Below are positions 8,256 to 16,811 of a stretch of DNA of 64,000 bases, piece after piece. The position numbers and the translations under genes were made by a program. This DNA comes from Thauera linaloolentis 47Lol = DSM 12138 (GTDB lineage Bacteria > Pseudomonadota > Gammaproteobacteria > Burkholderiales > Rhodocyclaceae): the NCBI RefSeq assembly GCF_000310205.1, contig NZ_AMXE01000011.1:1-64000 (forward strand), in the 5' to 3' direction. The notes under the pieces were generated by a model. It worked only from the letters and a program-made list of their open reading frames with translations, was not told the origin of the DNA and did no database searches. Positions within the stretch are counted from its first letter, which is position 1; each line of letters begins with the position of its first letter.

Positions 8256-8307
8256 GAATCATCCGGCGGGGCGCTCCCGCCGCCCTGCACCAGAAGAGGA
8301 TCGAATC

Positions 8308-9024
8308 ATGAAGACAAGAATTCTGCTCGCCGCCGTTCTCTCCGCAAGCGTCGCCTTCGCCGGGCCGCCCGCGCCGAAGAAGGAAGGCATCGAGGGCCAG
8401 GGCTACGTCTGGAACGCCCAGGAGGGCGAGAAGATCGAGGCGCTGAAGCTCAAGGGCGACGTCACGCGCGGCGAGGAAGCCTACGAGGTCTGCGGCGCCT
8501 GTCACCTGCCTTCCGGCGCCGGACGTCCGGACGGCACCTTCCCGCAGCTCGCCGGCCAGCACACGACCGTGCTGATCAAGCAGATGGCCGACATCCGCGC
8601 TGGCCTGCGCGACAACCCGACGATGTACCCGTTCGCCGCGACGCTGATCGACCCGCAGGAGCTGGCCGACGTCTCCGCCTACATCGAGAACCTGTGCATT
8701 CCGACCGACCACGGCAAGTACGAAGGCGCGGATGCCGCGCTGCAGGTCGCCAAGGGCAAGGACCTGTACGAGAAGCAGTGCAAGGAATGCCATGGCGGAA
8801 GCGGCGAGGGCGACAAGTCCAAGTTCTATCCGGTCATCGCCGGCCAGCACTACAAGTACCTGCTGCGCCAGATGACCGAGATCCGCGACGGGCACCGCCG
8901 CAATGCCAATCCCGACATGGTCAAGGTGATCAAGCCCTATACCGACGATCAGCTGGTGGCCATTTCGGCCTACCAGGCGAGCCTGAAGATGCCGGGCGCG
9001 ATGTGCGGCGACGGCAAGAAGTAG
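8308..9024 (+). CDS. nosC2: dihaem cytochrome c (NosC2-like, c4/c553 type)
   Basis: A 238-residue periplasmic dihaem cytochrome. A short signal ends near AFA-GP, and the haem sites are CGACH (C62-H66) and CKECH (C158-H162). Each sits in a repeated unit that continues with Q-LAGQH and a run like LIKQMADIRAG / LLRQMTEIRDG, typical of cytochrome c4-like duplications. It probably relays electrons between the membrane quinol dehydrogenase NosGH and NosZ. It lies between nosC1 and the NosB-like gene. Confidence 0.85.
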   Translation: MKTRILLAAVLSASVAFAGPPAPKKEGIEGQGYVWNAQEGEKIEALKLKGDVTRGEEAYEVCGACHLPSGAGRPDGTFPQLAGQHTTVLIKQMADIRAGLRDNPTMYPFAATLIDPQELADVSAYIENLCIPTDHGKYEGADAALQVAKGKDLYEKQCKECHGGSGEGDKSKFYPVIAGQHYKYLLRQMTEIRDGHRRNANPDMVKVIKPYTDDQLVAISAYQASLKMPGAMCGDGKK

Positions 9025-9044
9025 GCCGCCCGCAGTCACGCCCA

Positions 9045-9070
9045 GCCCGGGTCCGTGGATGGACCCGGGC
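9045..9070 (+). other. 10-bp perfect hairpin after the dihaem cytochrome
   Basis: GCCCGGGTCC and GGACCCGGGC flank a GTGGAT loop, about 20 bases after the stop and 34 before the next start. There is no U-tract. Confidence 0.5.
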
Positions 9071-9103
9071 CGTCCCACCCCCTCCTTGCGACCGGAGCTC
9101 AGA

Positions 9104-10105
9104 ATGTCCGCAACACAAAGCAAGAACGGCCTGATTGCAAGCCTTGTGCTGGTGGCCCTCGTGGCGATGGTCGCCGCCTACTTCGCGCCGATCTGGTGGG
9201 TTTCGCTCACCGCGCCGAACTACCCCGAGGATGCCTTCCCGGACGGCATCCGCATCCACTTCCATTTCGACGGCGTACACAATGGCTGCACCACGCCGCC
9301 CAAGACCTCCCGCCTGGCCGCCGAGACCATGGCCGAGGACATGGGCGAGGGCACGGGGCGCTACAACCCCATCCTCTCCGAGCAGACCACGCTGACGGGC
9401 AAGGCGACGGCGCTTGATTGCGTTCACGAGATGAACACGATCAACCACTACGTCGGCATGTACCCGATCGCCACCGGCGGCCCCGTCGAGACCCGGCTTT
9501 CGAAGTTCTTCATCGGCTTCTTCGCGGTGATGCTGGCCGGGTTCGCGGTGCGCAACCGGAAGGCCCGACTCGGTATCCTCGGCCTGGGCTTCGGCGCGCT
9601 CGCGGTGTGGATGATCGTCGACCAGTTCGTGCTGGGCAGGCTCGCCGCCCATGTCGACCACTACGTCAAGGAGTCGGCCACCTTCTTCAACGAACCGGAG
9701 CGCATCGCGGCCTGGGGCAGCAATGTGGCGATGATCTCCAAGGCCGCCATCTTCGGCCTGATCGCGGCCATGGCGGTGGTGGTCGCGGGCGTCGCGAAGT
9801 TCCGCTCCTTCGAGCTGCTGCTCGCGCTGATCCCCGCGCTGCTGCCGCTGTTCTACCTGATCGAGTATTCGGGCTGGCTGTGGTTCTTCGGCCACAACCT
9901 GCACCCGTGGGGCGCGTTCACGGTCAAGCCCTTCATGCCCACCGTGTTCGGCGAGGGCAAGGTGGCCCAGTTTTCCACCTTCTCCTATCCGCACTGGGGC
10001 TACGCCCTGCTGGTGGTGGTCTTCCTGTGCCTGATGCTCGCCCTGCTGCTGCGCCGCAAGCAACTGCGCGAGGAACTGCCGCGGGGCGATGCCCGGCAAG
10101 GATGA
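9104..10105 (+). CDS. nosB: NosB-like multi-pass membrane protein
   Basis: About 333 residues; the start ATG has GGAG upstream. One N-terminal membrane helix (about 10-32) precedes a soluble stretch rich in His and Cys (HFHFDGVHNGC near 52-62, DCVHEMNTINHYVGM near 105-119). Some five more hydrophobic segments occupy residues 135 to 325. Clade II nos loci carry a membrane protein, NosB, of unknown role; I assign this by size, topology and position. The conserved His/Cys loop could bind metal or haem (inference). Confidence 0.7.
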   Translation: MSATQSKNGLIASLVLVALVAMVAAYFAPIWWVSLTAPNYPEDAFPDGIRIHFHFDGVHNGCTTPPKTSRLAAETMAEDMGEGTGRYNPILSEQTTLTGKATALDCVHEMNTINHYVGMYPIATGGPVETRLSKFFIGFFAVMLAGFAVRNRKARLGILGLGFGALAVWMIVDQFVLGRLAAHVDHYVKESATFFNEPERIAAWGSNVAMISKAAIFGLIAAMAVVVAGVAKFRSFELLLALIPALLPLFYLIEYSGWLWFFGHNLHPWGAFTVKPFMPTVFGEGKVAQFSTFSYPHWGYALLVVVFLCLMLALLLRRKQLREELPRGDARQG

Positions 10106-11512
10106 ATGGCCGTGAGCACGTTCGTGAGCACCCTTCGCCGGCTGGCATGGCTCGCCGCGGCGGCGGCCCTGGCGCTGCATGCCGCCACGGCGCGCGCGGC
10201 CGGCGAGGACGAGGAGCACGGCGCCGGGCCGGGGGCCGGGGCCGACTTCTCCACCGCGCCGAGGGTCGACGTGCACAAGCCCGTCGAGCTGATCCCGCTC
10301 TACCTGCGCGCCAAGCGCATCCACGGCCTGCAGCCCTTCCAGGAACTCGTCGACAAGGCGCCCGAGGGCAGCGTGCTCGCGGTGCCCGCCGGACACTACG
10401 CCGGCCCGGTGCACCTGAAGAAGCGGCTGAGCATCGAGGGCCAGGGCGAGGTCGTGATCGACGGCGGCGACAAGGGCACGGTGTTCGTCGTCGAGGCCAA
10501 TGGCGCGGTCCTGCGCAACCTGACGATCACCGGCTCGGGCGAATCCCACGACTCCGACGATACCTGCCTGAACATCCGCGGCCACGGTAACCTGATCGAG
10601 AAGCTGAAGATTGCCGACTGCCTGTTCGGCATCGACCTCAAGCAGGCCGACCGCAACATCGTGCGCGGCAACACGGTGCGCTCGAAGGATTTCGAGCTCG
10701 GCGTGCGCGGCGACGGCATCCGGCTGTGGTACAGCAATGACAACCTGATCGAGGACAACCTCGTCACCGACACGCGCGACATGGTGGCGTGGTATTCGCA
10801 CCGCAACATCTACCGCGGCAACGAAGGGCGGCGCAGCCGCTACTCGATCCACTTCATGTTCGCCAACGACAACGTCGTCGAGAACAACCGCTTCTACGAC
10901 AACGCGGTCGGCGTGTACTTCATGTACATGGAGGGCGGCGTGGCGCGCAACAACGTCATCTCCCACGCCACCGGTGCCACCGGCATGGGGTTGGGCTTCA
11001 AGGAGTCCTCGGACATCCTGATCGAGAACAACGAGGTCATCTACTGCGCCGTCGGCGTGGGCTCGGACCTCTCGCCCTTCCAGCCCGACACCACGATCCG
11101 CTTCGTCGGCAACCGCTTCGCTTTCAACGGCATCGCCATCCAGCTTACCAGCGAGCTGGGCGGCAACGAACTGCTCGGCAACACCTTCGAGGGCAACCTG
11201 ACCGACGTGTTCCAGGGCGGCCGGGGTGGGGGCGTGAAGAACCGGTGGGTGGGCAACTACTTCGATACCTACCAGGGCTTCGACCGCGACGGCGACGGCC
11301 ATGGCGACACCCCGCACGAAGACTATGCCTATGCCGACCGGCTCTGGATGGAAATTCCCAACGCGCGCTTCTTCAAGGCGTCGCCCGTCCTCGAACTGCT
11401 CGATTTTCTCGAACGCCTCGCGCCGTTCTCGGCCCCGGGCCTCCAGGCCAGGGACGAAGCGCCCCTGTACGCCAGGCCGGAGCGGCCGATCAAAGGAAGG
11501 ACCCATGAGTGA
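10106..11512 (+). CDS. nosD: periplasmic copper-processing protein NosD
   Basis: A 468-residue exported right-handed beta-helix protein needed for the copper sites of NosZ. A signal peptide spans about residues 1-32 (ending ATARA-AG), then come many PbH1/CASH-type repeats (NLIEDNLV, NVVENNRFYDNAVGVYF, ILIENNEVIYCAVG). Length suits the family. The ATG follows the upstream stop directly (TGAATG), and the gene overlaps nosG by 8 bases. NosD acts with the ABC pair NosFY encoded downstream. Confidence 0.95.
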   Translation: MAVSTFVSTLRRLAWLAAAAALALHAATARAAGEDEEHGAGPGAGADFSTAPRVDVHKPVELIPLYLRAKRIHGLQPFQELVDKAPEGSVLAVPAGHYAGPVHLKKRLSIEGQGEVVIDGGDKGTVFVVEANGAVLRNLTITGSGESHDSDDTCLNIRGHGNLIEKLKIADCLFGIDLKQADRNIVRGNTVRSKDFELGVRGDGIRLWYSNDNLIEDNLVTDTRDMVAWYSHRNIYRGNEGRRSRYSIHFMFANDNVVENNRFYDNAVGVYFMYMEGGVARNNVISHATGATGMGLGFKESSDILIENNEVIYCAVGVGSDLSPFQPDTTIRFVGNRFAFNGIAIQLTSELGGNELLGNTFEGNLTDVFQGGRGGGVKNRWVGNYFDTYQGFDRDGDGHGDTPHEDYAYADRLWMEIPNARFFKASPVLELLDFLERLAPFSAPGLQARDEAPLYARPERPIKGRTHE

Positions 11513-12374
11513 AACGAAAAAACCGCCCGCCGCGCCCGCCGCTTCCGCCAAGGGAAGCGTGCCGGTCTCGCGCGAGCGCCAGCGCCAGGGCCGGCGCAAG
11601 ACCCTGCGCACCCTGCTGCTGACCGGCGGTGTGCTGGGCGCGGGCCTGTCGGGCTATCTGCCGCTGGTCTATGCGCGCACCAGCCGGCTGCGGCCGCCCG
11701 GCGCGCTGGATGAAAAGGCCTTCCTGCAGTCCTGCATCAAATGCGGGCAGTGCGTGCAGGTCTGCCCGGTCGACGCGATCAAGCTCGCCGATCTGGTGGA
11801 CGGCTTCGGCGTCGGCACGCCGTACATCGACGCCCGCGCACAGGCCTGTGATTTTTCCTGTGATGCGGTGCAGTGCGTCCTCGCCTGTCCGACCGGCTCG
11901 CTGACCTACCACAAGCCCGCCTTCCTGCCGGTGCGCGAGGGGGCGGCGCTGCCGCAGAAGCCGACGCTGATCGCGAAGATGAACGACCCCGAGCCCACGC
12001 TCAACCTCACCGAGCGCATGGGCGTGGCGCGCCTCGCCCGGCCCGAGTCCTGTCTCGCGATGAGGGGCGAGGGTTTCAAGGGCCAGGCGCGCGGCGCCGG
12101 CTTCGAGGGCCGGATGCGCTATGCCGCCGTGGACCGCTGGAACCCCATCCGGGTGGCGGACCACCCCTACGACCTGCCGCTGTGCGACCTGTGCATGCGC
12201 GAATGCCCGATTGCCGGCGCGATCTCGCTGGAGAAGTTCACCGGCGCCGACGGCAAGGTGCGCGCGCGGCCGGTCGTGCACGAGAACTGCGTCGGCTGCG
12301 GCGTCTGCGAGATGATCTGCCCGACCGAAGCCGCCTCGATCACCATCGTCCCGCGCGAGGTGTGGCAATCATGA
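11505..12374 (+). CDS. nosG: ferredoxin-type quinol dehydrogenase subunit NosG (NapG-like)
   Basis: A 289-residue iron-sulfur protein anchored by one hydrophobic helix (about residues 33-55). It has four cysteine clusters: CIKCGQCVQVCP near residue 77, then CDFSCDAVQCVLACP, CDLCMRECP, and CVGCGVCEMICP at the C-terminal end. This is the NapG/NosG pattern. With NosH it is thought to oxidise menaquinol and pass electrons to periplasmic cytochromes. The start has AAAGGAAGG upstream and overlaps the nosD stop; it is coupled to nosH by ATGA. Confidence 0.93.
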   Translation: MSETKKPPAAPAASAKGSVPVSRERQRQGRRKTLRTLLLTGGVLGAGLSGYLPLVYARTSRLRPPGALDEKAFLQSCIKCGQCVQVCPVDAIKLADLVDGFGVGTPYIDARAQACDFSCDAVQCVLACPTGSLTYHKPAFLPVREGAALPQKPTLIAKMNDPEPTLNLTERMGVARLARPESCLAMRGEGFKGQARGAGFEGRMRYAAVDRWNPIRVADHPYDLPLCDLCMRECPIAGAISLEKFTGADGKVRARPVVHENCVGCGVCEMICPTEAASITIVPREVWQS

Positions 12375-13348
12375 GCAAGCTGCTGACACGCCGCTACATC
12401 GACCAGATCAAGGTGATGTTCGGCAAGGAACCCGCGAAGCCCACGGAGATTTCTCCCGCGGCGCAGAAGATCCACTTCTACAAGAAGAACAACCGCGACG
12501 AGATCGCCGAACTCAAGCACCAACGCGCGCACGAGAAGCCGAGCCATAAATGGCGCAACCGGCGCTGGGCGACGCTGATCCTGGCCAACCTGCTGTTTGT
12601 GGCCTCGTACTGGCTCGACATCCAGGTCCTCGAGGGCGCGTTGACCGCTTCGCGCTTCGTCGGCTTCCACATGGCCGACCTCAACTCGGCGCTGCAGGTG
12701 ATGCTGGCGCACAAGCACATCATCACCAACCTGCTGATCGGCACCGGCACGGTGCTGATGCTGTGGGCGCTGCTCGGCGGGCGCACCTTCTGTTCCTGGG
12801 TCTGCCCCTACCACCTGCTGGCGGAGTGGGCGGAGAAGGCGCACCTCTACCTGGCGAAGAAGAAGCTCGTCACCGACCAGCCGATCGACCGCCGCCTGCG
12901 CACCGTGTTCTGGATCGTGTTCGCGCTGCTCGCGGTGCTGACCGGCTATACCGTGTTCGAGTCGATCTCGCCCACCGGCATCCTGTCCCGCGCGCTGATC
13001 TACGGCGCCGGCCTATCGGTCCTGTGGGTGGCGGCGCTGCTCGTGTTCGAGATTTTCTTCTCGCGCCGCGCCTGGTGTCGCTACGCCTGCCCCATCGGCC
13101 TGACCTACGGCGTCGTCGGCATCCTGTCGCCCGTCCGCATCAAGTACACGCTCGAAGGCTGCTTCCACGAAGGCGACTGCCGCAAGGTCTGCCTCGTCCC
13201 GCACGTGCTCGACACCGTCATCAAGGGCCGGGCCATCGAGCCCGAGGTGCCGCTCGGCCCCGATTGCACGCGCTGCGGGCTGTGCGTGGACGCGTGCCCG
13301 ACGGGCTCGCTGAGCTACGACGTCAAAGGGCTGTCGAGGCTGCTGTGA
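12371..13348 (+). CDS. nosH: membrane quinol dehydrogenase subunit NosH (NapH-like)
   Basis: A 325-residue membrane iron-sulfur protein. Four or so helices lie between residues about 60 and 235. Two CX3CP motifs (FCSWVCPYH and WCRYACPIG) are typical of NapH/NosH/RdxA-like proteins. Two ferredoxin sites near the C-terminus are GCFHEGDCRKVC and DCTRCGLCVDACP. It is the likely menaquinol-oxidising partner of NosG. It overlaps nosG by 4 bases and stands 42 bases before nosF. Confidence 0.93.
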   Translation: MSKLLTRRYIDQIKVMFGKEPAKPTEISPAAQKIHFYKKNNRDEIAELKHQRAHEKPSHKWRNRRWATLILANLLFVASYWLDIQVLEGALTASRFVGFHMADLNSALQVMLAHKHIITNLLIGTGTVLMLWALLGGRTFCSWVCPYHLLAEWAEKAHLYLAKKKLVTDQPIDRRLRTVFWIVFALLAVLTGYTVFESISPTGILSRALIYGAGLSVLWVAALLVFEIFFSRRAWCRYACPIGLTYGVVGILSPVRIKYTLEGCFHEGDCRKVCLVPHVLDTVIKGRAIEPEVPLGPDCTRCGLCVDACPTGSLSYDVKGLSRLL

Positions 13349-13390
13349 GCGTTCCGTCCATCCACCCCGCGGCATGACCGGAGGCAAGCC

Positions 13391-14242
13391 ATGATCCGAC
13401 TGGAAAACGTCACGAAAACCTTTCGCGGCGCGCGCGTGCTCGACGGCATCTCGCTGGAGATCGGGCTCGGCGAGCGCATCGCGCTGATCGGCTCGAACGG
13501 CGCCGGCAAGACCACGCTGATCCGCTGCCTGCTCGGCGAATACGTCCATGACGGCCTGATCACCATCGACGGCCTCGATCCGCGCCGGGAACGCGCGCGC
13601 GTGCTCGGCCAGATTGGCTTCGTGCCGCAGCTGCCGCCGCCGCTCAGGATGCCGGTCGGCCGCCTGATCGACTTCGCCGCCAGCCTGTGCGGCACGGCGC
13701 CCGGCCGCATCGAGGATATCGCCGAGCGCCTGGGCCTGCACGTCGACGCGATCCGCTCGCGGCCGTTCGTGCGCCTGTCCGGCGGCATGAAGCAGAAGCT
13801 GCTCATCGCGCTCGCGCTCGGCCGCGATGCGCGGCTGCTGTTCATGGACGAGCCGGCGGCGAACCTCGACCCCGAGGCGCGCAAGATCTTCTTCGAACTG
13901 CTCGCCGGGCATGCGGACCATGCCGCGATGCTCATTTCCAGCCATCGCCTGGACGAGGTGGCGTCGCTCGTCAACCGGGTGGTGGAGATGGACATGGGGC
14001 GCGTGGTGCTCGACGACGCCCTCGCCGGGAGCGTCGAGCTGGGCAGCGTGCTCGCCTGCCGCATCGTGCTGAAGCACTTCGAGCCGGCCTTCGCCAAGAC
14101 GCTCGACGGCTGGCGCTTCGCCGCCGATGCCGAGCGCCTGGTGTGGCGGGGCGCGGTCGCGGCGCCCGACCGGCTGCGCTTTCTCGGTGCGGTGGCGCGC
14201 TACGCCGGCCTGTTGAGCCATTTTTCGCTGGGAGAACACTGA
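13391..14242 (+). CDS. nosF: ABC transporter ATPase NosF
   Basis: A 283-residue ATPase with Walker A GSNGAGKTT (about residues 37-45), Q-loop, signature LSGGMKQK, Walker B LLFMDEP and H-loop SSHRLDE. NosF works with the permease NosY and periplasmic NosD in supplying or maturing the NosZ copper-sulfide centre. The next gene starts 2 bases after its stop. Confidence 0.95.
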   Translation: MIRLENVTKTFRGARVLDGISLEIGLGERIALIGSNGAGKTTLIRCLLGEYVHDGLITIDGLDPRRERARVLGQIGFVPQLPPPLRMPVGRLIDFAASLCGTAPGRIEDIAERLGLHVDAIRSRPFVRLSGGMKQKLLIALALGRDARLLFMDEPAANLDPEARKIFFELLAGHADHAAMLISSHRLDEVASLVNRVVEMDMGRVVLDDALAGSVELGSVLACRIVLKHFEPAFAKTLDGWRFAADAERLVWRGAVAAPDRLRFLGAVARYAGLLSHFSLGEH

Positions 14243-14243
14243 C

Positions 14244-14771
14244 ATGTGCGATGCGCACTCCTCTCTCCACGGCGCCGCGCCCCGGCTGCGGCGCCGCGCC
14301 TTCCTCGCGCGGGCGGGCGTGGCCCCGCTGCTGCTCAGCCCGCTTGCCGGCCTGCTCGCCGCCTGCGGCAAGGGCGGCTGGCCCGACGGCATGGCCCCGA
14401 TCCGCTGGGACCGCGATACCTGCATCCGCTGCAAGATGGTGATCTCCGACCGCCGCTTCGCCGCCGAACTGCGCGGCGGCCCCGCCGGCACCGTGTTCAA
14501 GTTCGACGACATCGGCTGCCTGGTCTTCTGGCTGCAGGAGCAAGCCGAGGCCCATCCGTGGATGGCGGCCGCCGACACCCGCATGTGGGTCGCCGACTTC
14601 GCCAGCCCGAGCCGCGAGGCGATGCGCTGGCTCGATCCGCGGCAGGCGCGCTACGTCGCGCGCAGCTCGCCGATGGGCTACAACTTCGCCGCGCTGGCCG
14701 AGGCCGAGGCCGAGGCGGATGCCGTCGATTACGGGCAGATGCGGCAGCGCACGCTGTCGAGGGGACGATGA
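14244..14771 (+). CDS. nosL: copper-binding lipoprotein NosL
   Basis: A 175-residue outer-envelope lipoprotein and Cu(I) chaperone for NosZ. An arginine-rich start is followed by a hydrophobic stretch and lipobox LLAAC (C41). The NosL copper motif CIRCKM (C60, C63, M65) follows. It sits between nosF and nosY, so nosF and nosY are not adjacent here, whereas in the Wolinella locus nosL comes last. Its stop overlaps the nosY start region (ATGATGA). Confidence 0.92.
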   Translation: MCDAHSSLHGAAPRLRRRAFLARAGVAPLLLSPLAGLLAACGKGGWPDGMAPIRWDRDTCIRCKMVISDRRFAAELRGGPAGTVFKFDDIGCLVFWLQEQAEAHPWMAAADTRMWVADFASPSREAMRWLDPRQARYVARSSPMGYNFAALAEAEAEADAVDYGQMRQRTLSRGR

Positions 14772-15598
14772 TGAAACAACTGTTCCTCACCGCCCGGCTC
14801 GACATCGCCGAATCGCTGCGCGCGCGCTGGTTCCTGATCTACACGCTGGTGTTCGGCGGCATCATCGTGCTGCTCTTCGTCTTCGGCCTGACCGAGTCGC
14901 GCGTGCTGGGCTTCATCGGCCTGTCGCGCCTGCTGGTCACTTACATCCAGCTCACGATGGCGATCCTGCCGATCTTCGTCCTCATCACCACGGTGCGCTC
15001 GGTGGCCGGAGACCGCGAGGCGGGCGTCTTCGAGTACCTGCTGGCCCTGCCGGTGCCGCTCGGCGCCTGGTTCTGGGGCAAGATCATCGGGCGCTACGCG
15101 GTGATCTTCGCGCCGGTCGTCCTCGCCATGGGCGGCGCGGTGCTGTGGGGGCAGTTCGACGGCATCGAGATCCCGTGGGCGATGTTCGGCTACTACACTG
15201 CGCTGATCGCGGTGATGGCACTGTGCTTCCTCGGGATCGGCATGCTGCTCTCGTCCGTCGCCCGCAGCACCGACATGGCCCAGGGTGCGGCCTTCCTGGT
15301 GTGGCTCGCGCTGCTGCTCTTTCTCGACCTGATCCTGCTGGGCGTCATGATCCAGGGGAGGATCGACCCCGAACTGGCGGTGGCGATTGCGCTGCTGAAC
15401 CCGCTGCAGGTGTTCCGCACGGCCGCGCTCGCCATGTTCGACCCGCAGCTCATCGTGCTCGGGCCGGCCGCCTACGTGATTCTCGACATCTTCGGCGAGG
15501 CGGGCTTCCGCGTCTTCGCCATCGCCTATCCGGCGGCGCTGGGCATCGGCTCGGCGCTGCTCGGCTACCATTTCTTCCGCAGGGGGGACCTACTGTGA
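14768..15598 (+). CDS. nosY: ABC transporter permease NosY
   Basis: A 276-residue integral membrane protein with about six helices, belonging to the ABC-2 permease type. It starts MMKQ at overlapping ATGs 14768 and 14771; the second has the better distance to GAGGGG. It partners NosF. Its stop is shared with the GTG start of the thioredoxin gene (GTGA), so the operon continues without a gap. Confidence 0.92.
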   Translation: MMKQLFLTARLDIAESLRARWFLIYTLVFGGIIVLLFVFGLTESRVLGFIGLSRLLVTYIQLTMAILPIFVLITTVRSVAGDREAGVFEYLLALPVPLGAWFWGKIIGRYAVIFAPVVLAMGGAVLWGQFDGIEIPWAMFGYYTALIAVMALCFLGIGMLLSSVARSTDMAQGAAFLVWLALLLFLDLILLGVMIQGRIDPELAVAIALLNPLQVFRTAALAMFDPQLIVLGPAAYVILDIFGEAGFRVFAIAYPAALGIGSALLGYHFFRRGDLL

Positions 15599-16089
15599 AA
15601 CGGCTTGCCAGACGCTTCCTTCTTCCATTGCTCATGGCGTGCAGCGCGGCCGCCGCCGCGGCCGACGCGGATGCGCTGTTCGCGGCCGCGCTGACGGGCA
15701 CCGATGGCCGGCCGGCCGCGCTTGCCGAATACCGGGGCAAGCCGCTGCTGGTCAATTTCTGGGCGCGCTGGTGCCCGCCGTGCCGCAGCGAGATGCCCGA
15801 GCTGGCGGCTCTTCAGGCCGAATACGGCGCGCAGGGGCTCACCGTGCTGGGCATTGCCATCGACGACGATCCGGTTGCGGTGAGGGAGTTCCTGGCCGCC
15901 TACGACATCGGCTATCCGGTCGCCCTGGGGCGGGACACGGGCATCGGGTTGATGCAGTCGCTGGGCAACGCGTCCGCCGGGCTTCCGTTCACGCTGGCGA
16001 TCGACCGCGAGGGCGGGGTGCTCCTGCGCAAGCTCGGCGCATTCGGCAAGGACGACTTCCACGGCGTCGCGCAGGAGCTGATGCGATGA
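15595..16089 (+). CDS. TlpA/ResA-like periplasmic thioredoxin
   Basis: A 164-residue protein beginning with GTG, which overlaps the nosY stop. A signal sequence of about 23 residues precedes a thioredoxin fold with active site WARWCPPCRSEMPE (C60, C63). The usual TlpA-type strand order and cis-Pro region (AGLPFTLAIDREG) follow. Such proteins reduce cysteines of apo-metalloproteins outside the cytoplasm. Sitting in the nos operon, it may keep the NosL or CuA cysteines, or the cytochrome CxxCH thiols, reduced (inference). Confidence 0.85.
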   Translation: MKRLARRFLLPLLMACSAAAAAADADALFAAALTGTDGRPAALAEYRGKPLLVNFWARWCPPCRSEMPELAALQAEYGAQGLTVLGIAIDDDPVAVREFLAAYDIGYPVALGRDTGIGLMQSLGNASAGLPFTLAIDREGGVLLRKLGAFGKDDFHGVAQELMR

Positions 16090-16811
16090 CGCCGGAGACG
16101 CCGGCTTCGGCGAGCTTCGGCGGGACGGCGGTTTCCCCCGGCGAGCGGCGCAGGCGCATCCGCGGCGTCTTCGAGGCGATCGCGCCGCGCTACGACCTGA
16201 TGAACGACCTGATGAGCTTCGGCATCCACCGCCTGTGGAAGCGCACGCTCGCCAGGCGCTGCGAGGACTACCGCGGGATCGTCGTCGATCTGGCCGGCGG
16301 CACCGGCGACATGGCCGCGCGGCTGTGCGCGGAGGGGCGCACGGTGATCGTGTGCGATCCCTCGTGGGCGATGATGTCCGTGGGCCGCCGGCGCGGCATC
16401 CCCGCCGTGTGGAGCGCCGGCGAAGCCGAACGCCTGCCTTTCGCCTCCGCCAGCGTGGACCTCCTGACCCTTTCCTTCGGCCTGCGCAATACCACCGAAA
16501 TCGGCGCCGCGCTTGCCGAGATCCACCGCGTGCTCAAGCCCGGCGGCTGCTTCGCCTGCCTGGAGTTCTCACGCCCGGCGTGGTGGCTCGCGCCGGTGTA
16601 CGACCGCTATTCGCGCCTCGTCATCCCCCGGCTCGGCGCCGCCGTGGCCGGCAGGCCCGAGGCTTATACTTACCTGATCGAATCCATCCGGCGCTTCCCC
16701 GATCAGCAGGCCCTGGCCGCGACCTTGTCGGCGACCGGCTTCCAGTCCGTCCACTGGGAAAACCTTTCTTTCGGCATCGCATGCATACACTACGCGAGAC
16801 GTTCCCCCTGA
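16086..16811 (+). CDS. UbiE/MenG-type quinone C-methyltransferase
   Basis: A 241-residue SAM-dependent methyltransferase. RIRGVFEAIAPRYDLMNDLMSFGIHRLWKR is the UbiE/MenG signature start, with motif I VVDLAGGTGD and a later LTLSFGLRN and LEFSRPA. It would methylate demethylmenaquinone (or the ubiquinone precursor). Next to menA and in the nos operon, the menaquinone role is favoured. It overlaps the thioredoxin gene by ATGA. A second, general ubiE elsewhere in the genome is likely but cannot be seen here. Confidence 0.88.
   Translation: MTPETPASASFGGTAVSPGERRRRIRGVFEAIAPRYDLMNDLMSFGIHRLWKRTLARRCEDYRGIVVDLAGGTGDMAARLCAEGRTVIVCDPSWAMMSVGRRRGIPAVWSAGEAERLPFASASVDLLTLSFGLRNTTEIGAALAEIHRVLKPGGCFACLEFSRPAWWLAPVYDRYSRLVIPRLGAAVAGRPEAYTYLIESIRRFPDQQALAATLSATGFQSVHWENLSFGIACIHYARRSP

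Noticed and set aside
5441-8290. 949-codon open frame antisense to nosZ
   Set aside because: It is the mirror of a highly GC-biased codon pattern, with no ribosome-binding site or family motif, while nosZ on the other strand is unmistakable.
16086-16811. Methyltransferase as the general ubiquinone UbiE of the cell
   Set aside because: It cannot be excluded, but the genomic ubiE normally sits with ubiJ and ubiB, which are absent here, while menA is adjacent.
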